A DNA stretch of 38,914 bases from CAYMUN01 sp964393835 (GCA_964393835.1 CAYMUN010000010.1:1-38914), one strand, 5' to 3'; shown: positions 7,752-16,203, counted from the stretch's first letter. Made by a program: numbers and translations. Notes: generated by a model from the sequence alone, not told the origin.

Positions 7752-8903
7752 ATGAAACAGTCGGCAGTTATTTATCTCGATCACGCGGCGGCCACGCCGA
7801 TGCATAGCCGGGTACTACATGCCATGCGGCCCTTTTTTGTTGATAAATTTTATAATCCTTCGGCTACCTACACTTCGGCTCTAGAAGTACGCCAGGCTTC
7901 AGAATCAGCCCGAAGCGAGGTGGCCCACTGGCTTGGGGCCCGTTCCAGTGAAATTATTTTTACGGCCGGTGGCACCGAGGCTAACAATCTGGCGATTCAC
8001 GGCCTGCTGCGCCAGTTTCCGGACGGCAACATCGTCGTCAGCGCCATCGAGCATGAATCGGTACTCCAGCCGGCCCGGCGTTATGATTGCCGCGAAGTTA
8101 CAGTTACGGCTGACGGTCGGCTAGAGCTTGCTGACTTGCGCCAAAAAATTGATGACCAGACCGTGCTGGTTAGTATCATGTACGCCAATAATGAAATCGG
8201 TACTGTCCAGCCAATCCGCGAGATAGCGGCGCTGGTCAAAGAGCTGCGCGCTGATCGTCAGGCGGCCGGCAATAGCCGGCCGCTGTATTTTCATAGCGAT
8301 GCCGCTCAGGCAGCAAATTATCTCGATCTCCACGTGGCTCGGCTGGGTGTCGACCTGTTGAGTATTAACGGTGGTAAAATTTATGGCCCCAAACAAACGG
8401 GTGCGCTGTATATCAAAGCCGGCACGCGGCTATTGCCCTTGATTGACGGTGGTGGCCAGGAGCACGGCTTGCGCTCCGGGACTGAAAACGTGGCAGCGGT
8501 GGTGGGGCTGGCGGCGGCGCTGGACATGGTGCAATCCGAGCGCCACCATGAAGCCGCCCGGATGCGTGGTTTGCAATACGAATTTTTAAGCTTCGTCGAG
8601 AAGCATGTGCCCCAGGCCACGATTAATGGTTCGCTCAAACAGCGCCTGCCCAATAATATTCATTTGACTATCCCGGGCCATGATAATGAGCGCCTGCTGA
8701 TCCAACTAGAGGCGGCTGGTGTCTTAGCAGCTGCCGGTTCGGCCTGCAGCGCTGAGCGTGGAGAAGCCTCGCATGTCCTCCAGGCCTTAGGATTAGACGA
8801 AGCTATTGCTCGCTCCAGCCTGCGGCTTACCATGGGGCGGACGACTACCAGCACGACCATCAAACGGGCCGCCAAGATACTCGCGGACTTAGTCAAAGAC
8901 TAG
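7752..8903 (+). CDS. cysteine desulfurase (NifS/IscS-type, class V aminotransferase fold)
   Basis: PLP enzyme that takes sulfur from cysteine as a persulfide for tRNA thiolation and Fe-S clusters. Visible motifs: YLDHAAATPMH at the N-terminus, TAGGTEANN (71-79), NNEIGT (146-151), HSDAAQAANY (181-190), and the PLP lysine at Lys209 in INGGKIYGPKQTG. The catalytic Cys is in AAAGSACSAERGEASH near 335. The His normally just before the lysine (S-x-H-K) is Gly here. At 383 residues it has normal length. A thiolation partner, mnmA, is encoded at 21600-22643, so sulfur relay to tRNA is a likely role. It ends the metG-tatD gene cluster. Confidence 0.93.
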   Translation: MKQSAVIYLDHAAATPMHSRVLHAMRPFFVDKFYNPSATYTSALEVRQASESARSEVAHWLGARSSEIIFTAGGTEANNLAIHGLLRQFPDGNIVVSAIEHESVLQPARRYDCREVTVTADGRLELADLRQKIDDQTVLVSIMYANNEIGTVQPIREIAALVKELRADRQAAGNSRPLYFHSDAAQAANYLDLHVARLGVDLLSINGGKIYGPKQTGALYIKAGTRLLPLIDGGGQEHGLRSGTENVAAVVGLAAALDMVQSERHHEAARMRGLQYEFLSFVEKHVPQATINGSLKQRLPNNIHLTIPGHDNERLLIQLEAAGVLAAAGSACSAERGEASHVLQALGLDEAIARSSLRLTMGRTTTSTTIKRAAKILADLVKD

Positions 8904-8928
8904 CTTAGCCTGTCTCAAGCAGAAGCGG

Positions 8929-8934
8929 TATACT
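8929..8934 (+). promoter_or_regulatory. -10 box for the F-type ATPase-like operon
   Basis: TATACT ends 9 nt before the ATG at 8944, so the transcript would be nearly leaderless. The -35 region is weak (TAGCCT-like at 17 bp). Confidence 0.45.
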
Positions 8935-8943
8935 GGAACTGCT

Positions 8944-9837
8944 ATGTTTCACAAACAAACAGCCGTTACCTATGGAACCCTGATAACCCTGGTACTAGGT
9001 AGCCTGGTTTTTGGTGGTACGGCTCTAGCAGCTACCAAGACAGCTGATAAAAATACTCAAAAAGATACGCCGCTCAATCTATCGGCTGCGGTACCCCAGA
9101 GCTACACTGCCGATCCGGCTGTCCAAATCGGCATGATTGTCCGGCAGCAGGACAAAAATGCGGGTACGGTTGAGCCGCTCAAACCCATAGATTTTAAGTA
9201 TATGCTCGGTATCGTGATTCCGAGCAGCAACGCCGCCATAGTGCTGAGTCCCGAAAAAATCGCTAAGCAGCAGGTACTAGTAGCGACTTCGGGCCATTAT
9301 TCGGTACTGGTCAGCAATCAGAGCGGAGCTATCAAAGTCGGCGATTTTATCACGATTTCAGCCCTACCGGGCATCGGCATGAAAGCCGGTGACCAAGATA
9401 GTCAGGTAGTCGGCCGGGCCGCCGGAGCGTTTAGCGGCACGGCTAATGTAATCGGCTCCGTCAAGCTTAAGGACACTATCGGGCACGATATCACTGTTTC
9501 CTTGGGGCGGATACCGATTGATATGAGTATTTCTCATAATCCGTTGTTTCAAAAATCAGCCGATTACGTGCCAGGGTTTCTAGCCAAAGCCGCGAATACC
9601 ATCGCTAATAAACCGGTCAGCGTGGCCCGCATCTATATATCGATGGCTGTCCTGTTTGTAATCTCCGTTTTGACGGGCAATATGCTCTACAGCGGTATCC
9701 GCAGCGGCATGATCGCCGTCGGACGCAACCCCTTATCCAAGAAGTCGATTATGAAGAGCTTGATTCAAACCGTAATTGCCGGTTTAATTGTTTTTATTGC
9801 CGGCGTATTTGCGGTATACTTACTCCTGAAGCTTTAG
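8944..9837 (+). CDS. exported beta-domain protein with c-subunit-like membrane hairpin
   Basis: A 297-residue protein in the place of the F-ATPase c subunit. Residues 1-29 form a signal peptide ending GTALAA. Residues about 55-215 form a beta-rich extracytoplasmic domain; VLVSNQSGAIKVGDFITIS and LPGIGMKAG resemble a domain I recall from CPR surface and tail-fibre-like proteins. Residues 229-250 and 272-295 are membrane helices joined by a short basic loop, SGMIAVGRNPLSKKSIMK, whose GRNP matches the polar loop of c subunits. Topology (N-terminus out, loop in) is that of subunit c. Helix 2 contains no Asp or Glu, so the ion-binding carboxylate is absent. A 7-codon frame (9842-9865) lies before the next gene. 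Symbol withheld because it is not a normal AtpE. Confidence 0.8.
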   Translation: MFHKQTAVTYGTLITLVLGSLVFGGTALAATKTADKNTQKDTPLNLSAAVPQSYTADPAVQIGMIVRQQDKNAGTVEPLKPIDFKYMLGIVIPSSNAAIVLSPEKIAKQQVLVATSGHYSVLVSNQSGAIKVGDFITISALPGIGMKAGDQDSQVVGRAAGAFSGTANVIGSVKLKDTIGHDITVSLGRIPIDMSISHNPLFQKSADYVPGFLAKAANTIANKPVSVARIYISMAVLFVISVLTGNMLYSGIRSGMIAVGRNPLSKKSIMKSLIQTVIAGLIVFIAGVFAVYLLLKL

Positions 9838-9871
9838 CAGTATGAATTACGCGTATGGTGGGTAAATAAAC

Positions 9872-10498
9872 ATGACAATCTGGTGGCTGGTCGTAATCCT
9901 GGCGGGTATAGGCAGCGTTGGCATTGCTTTTATCTGGTTGGCGGTACGTGTGGGTAGCGGCGGCAAGCCCAAAAAAGGTCAAAATGCTATCGACTCTATT
10001 GAGGAGGCGGCCGAGCAAGACGTCGAGCATGTTTTTAACGAAGACTTTCGCGAGGAGTTGCGCAACCGCGGGCGGCTGCACTTCGAAAAGATTATCGGTG
10101 AAAACGCCATGTTTTTGCAGCAAGATTTACGTCTGACGACCTCCCAGCTTAATGAGTACATGAAAACCGAGATTACCTCTAAGCTCAAAGAGGAGTTCAG
10201 CAAATACGAACAATCCATCATGGACGCCAAGCAGCTGGCCGTCGAATCGATCCAAAAAACTAACATTGCTATCGACGAGCAACGCCAACTCATCAGTCAA
10301 CAGGTGGAGCAGGAAATCGTGGCCGAAAAAAAGCAGGCCCTGCAGCATTTCGAATCCAACATGGCCGATATTATCAATCATTACGTATTAGCGGCTATTG
10401 GTAACCAAATCGATCTTAATGATCAGCTGGAATACATCCTAGGCGACCTGGAGACCAATAAACAAGCGATTATCGAGGATATTACCAGTGGCGCCTAA
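9872..10498 (+). CDS. atpF: F-type ATPase b-like subunit (stator stalk)
   Basis: A 208-residue protein with one N-terminal membrane helix (about 3-27, TIWWLVVILAGIGSVGIAFIWLAV) and a long charged helical region (about 40-190), the layout of subunit b, which ties the membrane part to alpha and delta. Sequence identity to b proteins is not obvious by eye; the call rests on layout and on its place between the c-like gene and a delta-like gene. GGTGGG lies about 9 nt before the ATG. The stop overlaps the next start by 11 nt. It is longer than usual (about 160 residues), and its linker (GSGGKPKKG) is short. Confidence 0.7.
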   Translation: MTIWWLVVILAGIGSVGIAFIWLAVRVGSGGKPKKGQNAIDSIEEAAEQDVEHVFNEDFREELRNRGRLHFEKIIGENAMFLQQDLRLTTSQLNEYMKTEITSKLKEEFSKYEQSIMDAKQLAVESIQKTNIAIDEQRQLISQQVEQEIVAEKKQALQHFESNMADIINHYVLAAIGNQIDLNDQLEYILGDLETNKQAIIEDITSGA

Positions 10499-11075
10499 AG
10501 CTCCTGCGGCCACCCGTAGCATGACCGGTTTGCCGACTCAGGTAACTAGTCCGGTAGATGTCGATCGGTTAATCCGCGAAGTAGAAGCTATCGATAATGC
10601 CTTGCTGCAACTGGGTATGCGGTCTGGCGGCAGCGAAGTCCAGTTGCCGCGTATCAGCCACCTGATGGAGCAAACCGTCGAGCTCAATAAACTAAATCTG
10701 CTTCAACCGGCTGATCGTGAGCTTTTGGCCCAATTCCTGGGGGCAATTAAAAAAGAATCACCAATAGTGCATATCAGTTTTAGCGCCGATCCAGCGCCGG
10801 CCTTTATCGAAAAACTGGTTATCTGGCTGCGGCGTGAAATTCATCCGGTCGTACTATTGACCGTTGGCTTACAGCCTACTATCGGGGCCGGGTGTATCTT
10901 ACGTACTACCAATAAGTACTTCGATTTGTCACTGCGTCAGGATTTCCTCAAAAAACGACAGCTATTACAGGAGTCGCTGGTATCGGTAGCTGCCCCGCCA
11001 GCGCCGACAGTGCCCGCAGCGCCGACAGCCCCGCTTACGGCCGAAATCGCAGAGCCGGCAGGAGTGACCACATGA
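10488..11075 (+). CDS. atpH: F-type ATPase delta-like subunit
   Basis: A 195-residue protein in the delta position. The C-terminal half (about 98-165: ESPIVHISFSADPAPAFIEKLVIWLRREIHPVVLLTVGLQPTIGAGCILRTTNKYFDLSLR) follows the delta C-terminal domain, ending in the 'G-x-x-I-x-x-x-x-x-x-x-D-x-S' type strand. The N-terminal region is helical. A Pro/Ala-rich tail (SVAAPPAPTVPAAPTAP) is unusual. The frame opens with GTG at 10488, overlapping the b-like gene by 11 nt; ATG at 10521 is an alternative start. The stop overlaps the alpha start (ATGA), pointing to translational coupling. Delta normally links b to the top of the alpha3beta3 head. Confidence 0.72.
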   Translation: MAPKAPAATRSMTGLPTQVTSPVDVDRLIREVEAIDNALLQLGMRSGGSEVQLPRISHLMEQTVELNKLNLLQPADRELLAQFLGAIKKESPIVHISFSADPAPAFIEKLVIWLRREIHPVVLLTVGLQPTIGAGCILRTTNKYFDLSLRQDFLKKRQLLQESLVSVAAPPAPTVPAAPTAPLTAEIAEPAGVTT

Positions 11076-12652
11076 GTACCGGCAATAAGCACTTCGATAG
11101 CCTGGTAGACAGCGGCAAACCGGTTGGTGTCGTCGTGGCGGTCGAAAAATTCCTAGTCAAAGTCCGGGGATTGCAGCCTTGCGCCGTCCACGCGCTGATA
11201 ATGTTTGATGATGGTACCAAAGGTTTTGTCCATCAAGTACAAAACGATCATGTGGTTGTGCTGCACCTGGGCTCGGAGAGCGTCAGCATCGGTATGATGG
11301 CAGTACTGCAACACCAGGAGTTGGTTAGTAAAATTGGCAAAGACTTTATTGGACGGGTAGTATCCGTTACTGGTGAGCCGCTGGACGGCAAAGGCCCGAT
11401 CGCGGCTGACGGCGTCTGGCCGGTCTTTAACACGGCTCCTTCACTGTACGAGCGGCGTTTGGTCGAAGACCAGCTGGAAAGCGGTGTTTCGGCGATTGAC
11501 GCGCTGTTCCCAATGGTGCGCGGACAGCGCATGGCCCTGCTTGGCGACAGTAAGTCCGGTAAAAGTACCCTGGTGACCCAGCTGACGATAAATCAAAAAA
11601 ATACCGACCAGGTTGTCGTCTACTGCCTAATCGCCAAACGTCGTAGTGACGTCGACACGCTGCTTACTCGACTACAGGAAAACGGCGGCCTGGAAAAAGC
11701 CATCGTGGTGGTCTCGACGATGTTTGAATCATTAATCATGAGCTACATCGCGCCCTACGTGGCTTGCTCGATGGCTGAGTACCTCTGGCAAAAATGCGAG
11801 CAAGATACGATTATTATCTATGACGATCTGACCAGCCATGCCCACGCTTACCGTGAGGTGGCCTTGATGACCGGCGTTAGTCCAGGGCGCGACTCTTATC
11901 CTGGCGATATGTTTTACGCCCACTCGTCACTACTAGAACGAGCCGGCCGCCTGGACAGCACCGGCAAATGTCTGACTTGCATTCCGGTGGTACATGCCGC
12001 TAATGGCGATATTACGGCCTACTTGCCGACCAACATTATGTCTATCACTGACGGCCAGTGGATCTTGGATATGCAAACCTTTCGTTCCGGTGTCCGGCCG
12101 GCTGTTAGCATGGGACTCAGCGTTACCCGTGCCGGCGGCGTCGGTCACAATAAACGTCAAAAGGCCCTGGCTGCCCAGACGCTCAAAATCCTGGCTGACT
12201 ATCGTCAGGCCGAAGAATTCTCACACTTCGGTTCCGAGCTAGCCGTCGAAGCTAAGCGAGCGCTCGCTACCGGCAAGCGGATTTTTGAAATCCTTACTCA
12301 GAGTCCATCAGACACTTTTTCGCTCATGGCCCAGCAGTTAATGTTTGACCTGGCCCTCAACCTGCCGGACGGCGAAAGTCTTAACTTGGAAGCCCTTAAA
12401 GTCAGTGCTAATGAATTTGCTGGCCAGGTGACGGGTGATGATAATTATGATAGCGTCCGGGATCAGCTAAAAGCCAAATGCCTGGTAGAGCTCAAAGGCG
12501 CGCCGGCGCCTGCTAAAGACAAGGCCGAGGAGCCGTCGATGACTGAGGCCGCCGGCGATAAAAAAGCCGAAGAAAAGCCGGCTGATAAAGACGAGGCTGA
12601 CAAAAAGAAAACTGATAAAAAGGCCAAAGAGCTGGAAGGTGCTAAAAAATGA
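11072..12652 (+). CDS. atpA: F-type ATPase alpha-like subunit
   Basis: Non-catalytic nucleotide-binding subunit of an F1 head, 526 residues. Walker A is GDSKSGKST (158-166) in place of GDRQTGKT. The position of the catalytic Glu (Gln in normal alpha, IGQKRS) reads IAKRRS, so the site is non-catalytic. The arginine finger is kept in GLSVTRAGG, as are YDDLTSHAHAYRE, GRDSYPGDMFYAHSSLLERAGR and the FRSGVRPA region. After the normal helical C-terminal domain there is an extra tail of about 50 residues, very rich in Lys, Glu, Ala and Asp and probably disordered. It overlaps both neighbours by ATGA, so it sits inside one operon. Confidence 0.95.
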   Translation: MSTGNKHFDSLVDSGKPVGVVVAVEKFLVKVRGLQPCAVHALIMFDDGTKGFVHQVQNDHVVVLHLGSESVSIGMMAVLQHQELVSKIGKDFIGRVVSVTGEPLDGKGPIAADGVWPVFNTAPSLYERRLVEDQLESGVSAIDALFPMVRGQRMALLGDSKSGKSTLVTQLTINQKNTDQVVVYCLIAKRRSDVDTLLTRLQENGGLEKAIVVVSTMFESLIMSYIAPYVACSMAEYLWQKCEQDTIIIYDDLTSHAHAYREVALMTGVSPGRDSYPGDMFYAHSSLLERAGRLDSTGKCLTCIPVVHAANGDITAYLPTNIMSITDGQWILDMQTFRSGVRPAVSMGLSVTRAGGVGHNKRQKALAAQTLKILADYRQAEEFSHFGSELAVEAKRALATGKRIFEILTQSPSDTFSLMAQQLMFDLALNLPDGESLNLEALKVSANEFAGQVTGDDNYDSVRDQLKAKCLVELKGAPAPAKDKAEEPSMTEAAGDKKAEEKPADKDEADKKKTDKKAKELEGAKK

Positions 12653-13521
12653 AACACCCCAACGACATAGCCCGTGAAGAAATGTCGATGGCCACCCTGG
12701 TAGAGCTGACCAGCGTCTTTGAGGGGATTGCCAGTATGCGCATCGCCCAAATTAAAAACCAGGTTCTGCAGTCAACTAAATTCTTTGACGAATTATGGAA
12801 AATCTATTCGCAACTGCGAGTCGACAGCCTATTTAGTTTTGGTCGTGACAAAGCTAATGCCAATATCATCGACAAAGAGCTTTACATTATTATTACCGCC
12901 GAAGGCGGATTCAGCGGTGACATCGATCAAAAGTTACTCCAGCTGATGCTAACGACCTATCACAAAGACAAAAATGACATCTTAGTCATTGGCCACCACG
13001 GCGCCATGCAGTTGGCTCAGCGCGGTGTGTCCTATAAAAAATATTTCAAACTACCCAACAAAGATACCAATATCAATGTCATGCCGATCATCCGTGAAGT
13101 TCAGCAATATCGCTCGACCAAAGTTTTTTACCAGGAATATGTTTCCCTGATGGTACAAGACGTCAAGCGTATCGAACTGTCCAGCGCTGTCAAAGAGCGT
13201 GGTGCAGTTGCCGAAAAAGGCGAAAAAGCCGAAGATCTGATCAGCGAGGATACCTATATTTTTGAGCCTAGTACCTACGCCGTGGCGGCTCACCTGGAGC
13301 GTACCATGATGCAGATTGCTATGAGCCAGGTGATCTTGGAATCCAAGCTTGCACAGTACGCCTCGCGCTTCCGGGCGATGAGCGCCTCGCACCAGCGGGC
13401 CGACGAAAGCAAGGGCGAGCTCCACATGGAATACAACCGGGCCCGGCGGGGCGTCAAAGATGAACGGCTCAAAGAAATCATCAACGGCATCAAAAAAGCT
13501 AAAACCGGAGCCGGAGTCTAG
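12649..13521 (+). CDS. atpG: F-type ATPase gamma-like subunit (rotor shaft)
   Basis: A 290-residue central-stalk protein. The N-terminal helix (FEGIASMRIAQIKNQVLQSTKFFDELW) and C-terminal helix (MSASHQRADESKGELHMEYNRARRGVKDERLKEIINGI) match the two-helix coiled coil of gamma, with a Rossmann-like middle (ELYIIITAEGGFSGDIDQKLL resembles the ITSDRGLCGG region). Sequence is well diverged from housekeeping gamma subunits, but length and layout are right. The start overlaps the alpha stop (ATGA) and beta follows after 2 nt. It would transmit rotation from the head to the c-like ring. Confidence 0.9.
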   Translation: MKHPNDIAREEMSMATLVELTSVFEGIASMRIAQIKNQVLQSTKFFDELWKIYSQLRVDSLFSFGRDKANANIIDKELYIIITAEGGFSGDIDQKLLQLMLTTYHKDKNDILVIGHHGAMQLAQRGVSYKKYFKLPNKDTNINVMPIIREVQQYRSTKVFYQEYVSLMVQDVKRIELSSAVKERGAVAEKGEKAEDLISEDTYIFEPSTYAVAAHLERTMMQIAMSQVILESKLAQYASRFRAMSASHQRADESKGELHMEYNRARRGVKDERLKEIINGIKKAKTGAGV

Positions 13522-13523
13522 CC

Positions 13524-14828
13524 ATGCCCGGAGTAATTGTCATGGTCAAAGACTTGGTAGTACGGGCCCAGTTTGACGAAGATTCGCCAGCCCTTAACGA
13601 GTTGATACTAGTCGATAATGGTTTTGGCACCCAGCTGCTAGTCGATCACCTGGAGCCAGGTGGCGTGGCCTTTTGCTTGAATGTTCGTAGTGACCTAAGA
13701 ATCATGAAGGGCATGACCGTAGAGCGAAGCCATAAAGGTATTGAAATCCCGATTGGCGAGAAGACCATCGGCCGTATCTTGAGCGCGCTCGGCGACCCAT
13801 TAGACGGCTTAGACCCGATTAATTCTGAGGGTACGACCTACAAAGATATCCTCAAGTTGCCGCCCCGCACTACGGATTTTACGGTCGCCAAGCCGGAAAT
13901 CCTGGAGACTGGTATCAAGGTCATGGATTTCTTTACACCGTTCGTCAAAGGCCGCAAAGTGGGCATTATCGGTGGTGCTGGTGTCGGTAAAACAGTGCTG
14001 ACCATGGAGATGATCAATAACATTGCTCGTAGTGGCAGCGGCCTGTCGTTTTTCGCCGGTATCGGCGAACGTATTCGTGAGGGCCATGAATTGTTCGTGA
14101 CGCTTAAAGAAAACGACCTGCTTAAAAATACCTGCATGTTTTTTGCGCAGATGAATGAAAACCCTGTCCAGCGGGCCCTGGTCGGCGTTTCGGCTACGGC
14201 TTCAGCCGAATATTTCCGCGATGAGCAGCACAAAGATATCCTGTTTTTTGCTGATAACATGTTTCGTTATATTCAGGCGCGTAACGAGCTGTCGACTATC
14301 CTCGACCAGGTGCCTAACGAGGGTGGCTATGAGCCGACCATCTTTTCGGATGTTAAATTGCTCCAAGATCGGTTGAGCTCCAACGAAAACGGCTCTATCA
14401 CGTCAGTCCAAACTATCTACGTGCCGGCCGACGATGTCAGTGATCCGGCGGTACAATTTATCCAGCACGAAATGGATTCGATTATCGTGTTGTCGCGTAA
14501 AGTCGCCGAGCAGGGAATTCGTCCGGCTGTCGATCTCAACCTGACCACTTCATCATTACTGACGCCGGAAATTGTCGGCGAGCGTCACTATTTATTGAGC
14601 GTCCAAGTCCAGGCCCTGCTCCAAAAATACGATTCCCTCAAGGGCATCATCGCGATTATCGGTGAAAACGAGCTGAGCCCGGCTGACCGCTCGGATTACG
14701 CCAAGGCCAAAAAATTGATTGCTAACTTTACTCAAAACATGAATGTCATGACGAAACATACCGGTGTGCCTGGCGATTTCTTTAGTCGTGAGGAGACACT
14801 CAAAAGCATTGAGGAAATCGTCGTATGA
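13524..14828 (+). CDS. atpD: F-type ATPase beta-like subunit (catalytic)
   Basis: Catalytic subunit, 434 residues, shorter than the usual 460-480. Walker A is GGAGVGKTV (150-158), the catalytic Glu is in AGIGERIREGHEL, and the Walker B strand is ILFFADNMFRYIQ. SITSVQTIYVPADDVSDPA and GERHY are also conserved. ATP hydrolysis should therefore be intact. The DELSEED loop that pushes gamma reads ENELSPADRSDY, so part of its acidic character is lost, and the end after FTQNMNVMTKHTGVPGDFF is short. Its stop overlaps the epsilon start (ATGA). The divergence suggests a specialised paralog rather than the housekeeping synthase, but a genome-wide view is needed to say so. Confidence 0.95.
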   Translation: MPGVIVMVKDLVVRAQFDEDSPALNELILVDNGFGTQLLVDHLEPGGVAFCLNVRSDLRIMKGMTVERSHKGIEIPIGEKTIGRILSALGDPLDGLDPINSEGTTYKDILKLPPRTTDFTVAKPEILETGIKVMDFFTPFVKGRKVGIIGGAGVGKTVLTMEMINNIARSGSGLSFFAGIGERIREGHELFVTLKENDLLKNTCMFFAQMNENPVQRALVGVSATASAEYFRDEQHKDILFFADNMFRYIQARNELSTILDQVPNEGGYEPTIFSDVKLLQDRLSSNENGSITSVQTIYVPADDVSDPAVQFIQHEMDSIIVLSRKVAEQGIRPAVDLNLTTSSLLTPEIVGERHYLLSVQVQALLQKYDSLKGIIAIIGENELSPADRSDYAKAKKLIANFTQNMNVMTKHTGVPGDFFSREETLKSIEEIVV

Positions 14829-15199
14829 GTGATGGCGGCCCGGCCGACGTCGACGACCAAAAAGTCATCGGTGAGGCGCAGCCGGTCGTTGCTGACAAAC
14901 CCCAAGCCGAGCAGCAGCAAGCGGTCGGTGATTACAGCAAAGCTGCTCCGAGCGGCAGTATGCGTGTCAAAGTCCACTCCCCGTTTCACGATTATTACGA
15001 CGGCGTAGCGTTTAGTCTCAGCGGCGAAAACGTCACCGGGCCGTTTGATATTTTACCGCACCACCACAATTTTATTTCGCTACTATTGCCCTGTGAGCTT
15101 ATTATTCGGACTGTCAAAGACGGAGAACGTCGCATCCGTATTTCCGGCGGTATCCTGCACGTCAAAGCTGATTCAGTAATCGTCTTTCTTGACGTTTAA
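14825..15199 (+). CDS. atpC: F-type ATPase epsilon-like subunit, N-terminal domain only
   Basis: A 124-residue protein. Residues about 46-124 match the epsilon beta-sandwich (MRVKVHSPFHDYYDGVAFSL, GPFDILPHHHNFISLL, ISGGILHVKADSVIVFLDV). The helical C-terminal domain that inhibits ATP hydrolysis in normal epsilon is absent, and an acidic, Gln-rich N-terminal extension of about 45 residues is added. Loss of the inhibitory helices would suit a machine that only hydrolyses ATP. It is the last gene of the operon; its stop overlaps the stop of the convergent gene by 3 nt. Confidence 0.85.
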   Translation: MSDGGPADVDDQKVIGEAQPVVADKPQAEQQQAVGDYSKAAPSGSMRVKVHSPFHDYYDGVAFSLSGENVTGPFDILPHHHNFISLLLPCELIIRTVKDGERRIRISGGILHVKADSVIVFLDV

Positions 15200-16203
15200 T
15201 TAAAGACAAAGTAATCAAAACCAAATGAACTGCCGGCTGGCGGGGCGGTAGCGTCGCAAATGCTGAAACTAGTGCTACTGCGGTTGACATAATAATTGAT
15301 GCTACCACCATCTGAGCCTACCGGCGTTAACAGCACGCGCGGCGTCGAGCTAAATTTAGAGGCAAAGCTAATCGTCGCGAAACAGCCAGCTGACGCGCCA
15401 CTGCCGATGTTGATCGTGACCGAACCGCCAGTGTCAGAGCCACTAACACTGGCCGAGCCACCGCTGCCGAGGGCTGATCCCCGGCTTAAACTCGGTGACG
15501 GGCCACCGGCACTAATGTGACGGGTCAGTACTAGATCGCCGTTGAGCTGGAGGCTGCTGGTCGTTAACTGTGGCGTCGATACCGGCCCGCTAAACGAGCC
15601 GCCACCACTGACCTGCAGGCTTTTGGCGACAGTCAGGCTGCCCTGGATCGCACCGTCTCCGGTTACCGATAAATTCTTACTGACTTGTACTTGGCCAAAT
15701 TGGCCACTGCCGGATACTGCTAAATCATTGAGTACCAAAGGGCCGCCGATTTTAACGCTGCCGGCTACTTCCAGGCCATCACGGATAAGGACACGCCCGG
15801 CAAAAACAGCGCTGGACTGGACATTGAGCACTTGCTGCGTGCTACCAATGGTAGCGTCGCTGGCAGCCAATTGCTGGAGGGTACTCTGAGTTAAATCTTG
15901 GGTTTTTACGGTAGTACTGGTAGCCTTTTTAGCTTGGAAATAAGCAACCAACAAGACACCGCCGGCCAGCACCAGGATAAAGAGGAAGAGGAGTAGGTAA
16001 ATATTGAAGCGTTGCAATAATTGTTTTAGGCCGCCTTTTTTAGGTGCCGGGGTAGCAGCTGTGGCTGATGCGGCACTTGAGCCACCGCCTTCTTTGGTAG
16101 TATCAATTACCTGGTCGTCAGCATTGACCGCGCCCTCAGGCGTTTCCAAAGCATCAATATCATCCTGCTCTTCGCCAGGTGGTGGCGTTTCCGGCTCGGC
16201 CAT
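15196..16203 (-). CDS. membrane-anchored surface protein with beta-repeat region (335 aa)
   Basis: Type II membrane topology: an acidic Pro/Gly-rich cytoplasmic region (1-55), a basic PKKGGLKQLLQRF, one membrane helix (about 68-90, YLLLFLFILVLAGGVLLVAYF), then a large extracellular part. Residues about 130-230 show short repeats of the type xxVSGSGxFGxVxVSKxLxVTGDGxIxGxLTVAKxLxVSG, expected to form a beta-helix or stalk. A Ser/Gly linker leads to a C-terminal domain (about 265-335, TPRVLLTPVGSDGG... FSICDATAPPAGSSFGFDYFVF) resembling the knob domains of tail-fibre-like proteins. Role inferred as adhesion or host contact. It runs convergent to the ATPase operon. Confidence 0.8.
   Translation of the reverse strand: MAEPETPPPGEEQDDIDALETPEGAVNADDQVIDTTKEGGGSSAASATAATPAPKKGGLKQLLQRFNIYLLLFLFILVLAGGVLLVAYFQAKKATSTTVKTQDLTQSTLQQLAASDATIGSTQQVLNVQSSAVFAGRVLIRDGLEVAGSVKIGGPLVLNDLAVSGSGQFGQVQVSKNLSVTGDGAIQGSLTVAKSLQVSGGGSFSGPVSTPQLTTSSLQLNGDLVLTRHISAGGPSPSLSRGSALGSGGSASVSGSDTGGSVTINIGSGASAGCFATISFASKFSSTPRVLLTPVGSDGGSINYYVNRSSTSFSICDATAPPAGSSFGFDYFVFN

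Noticed and set aside
8904..8943. Search for atpB (subunit a) at the head of the ATPase operon
   Set aside because: Only 40 nt separate the cysteine desulfurase and the c-like gene, and no multi-helix membrane protein is encoded in either flank.
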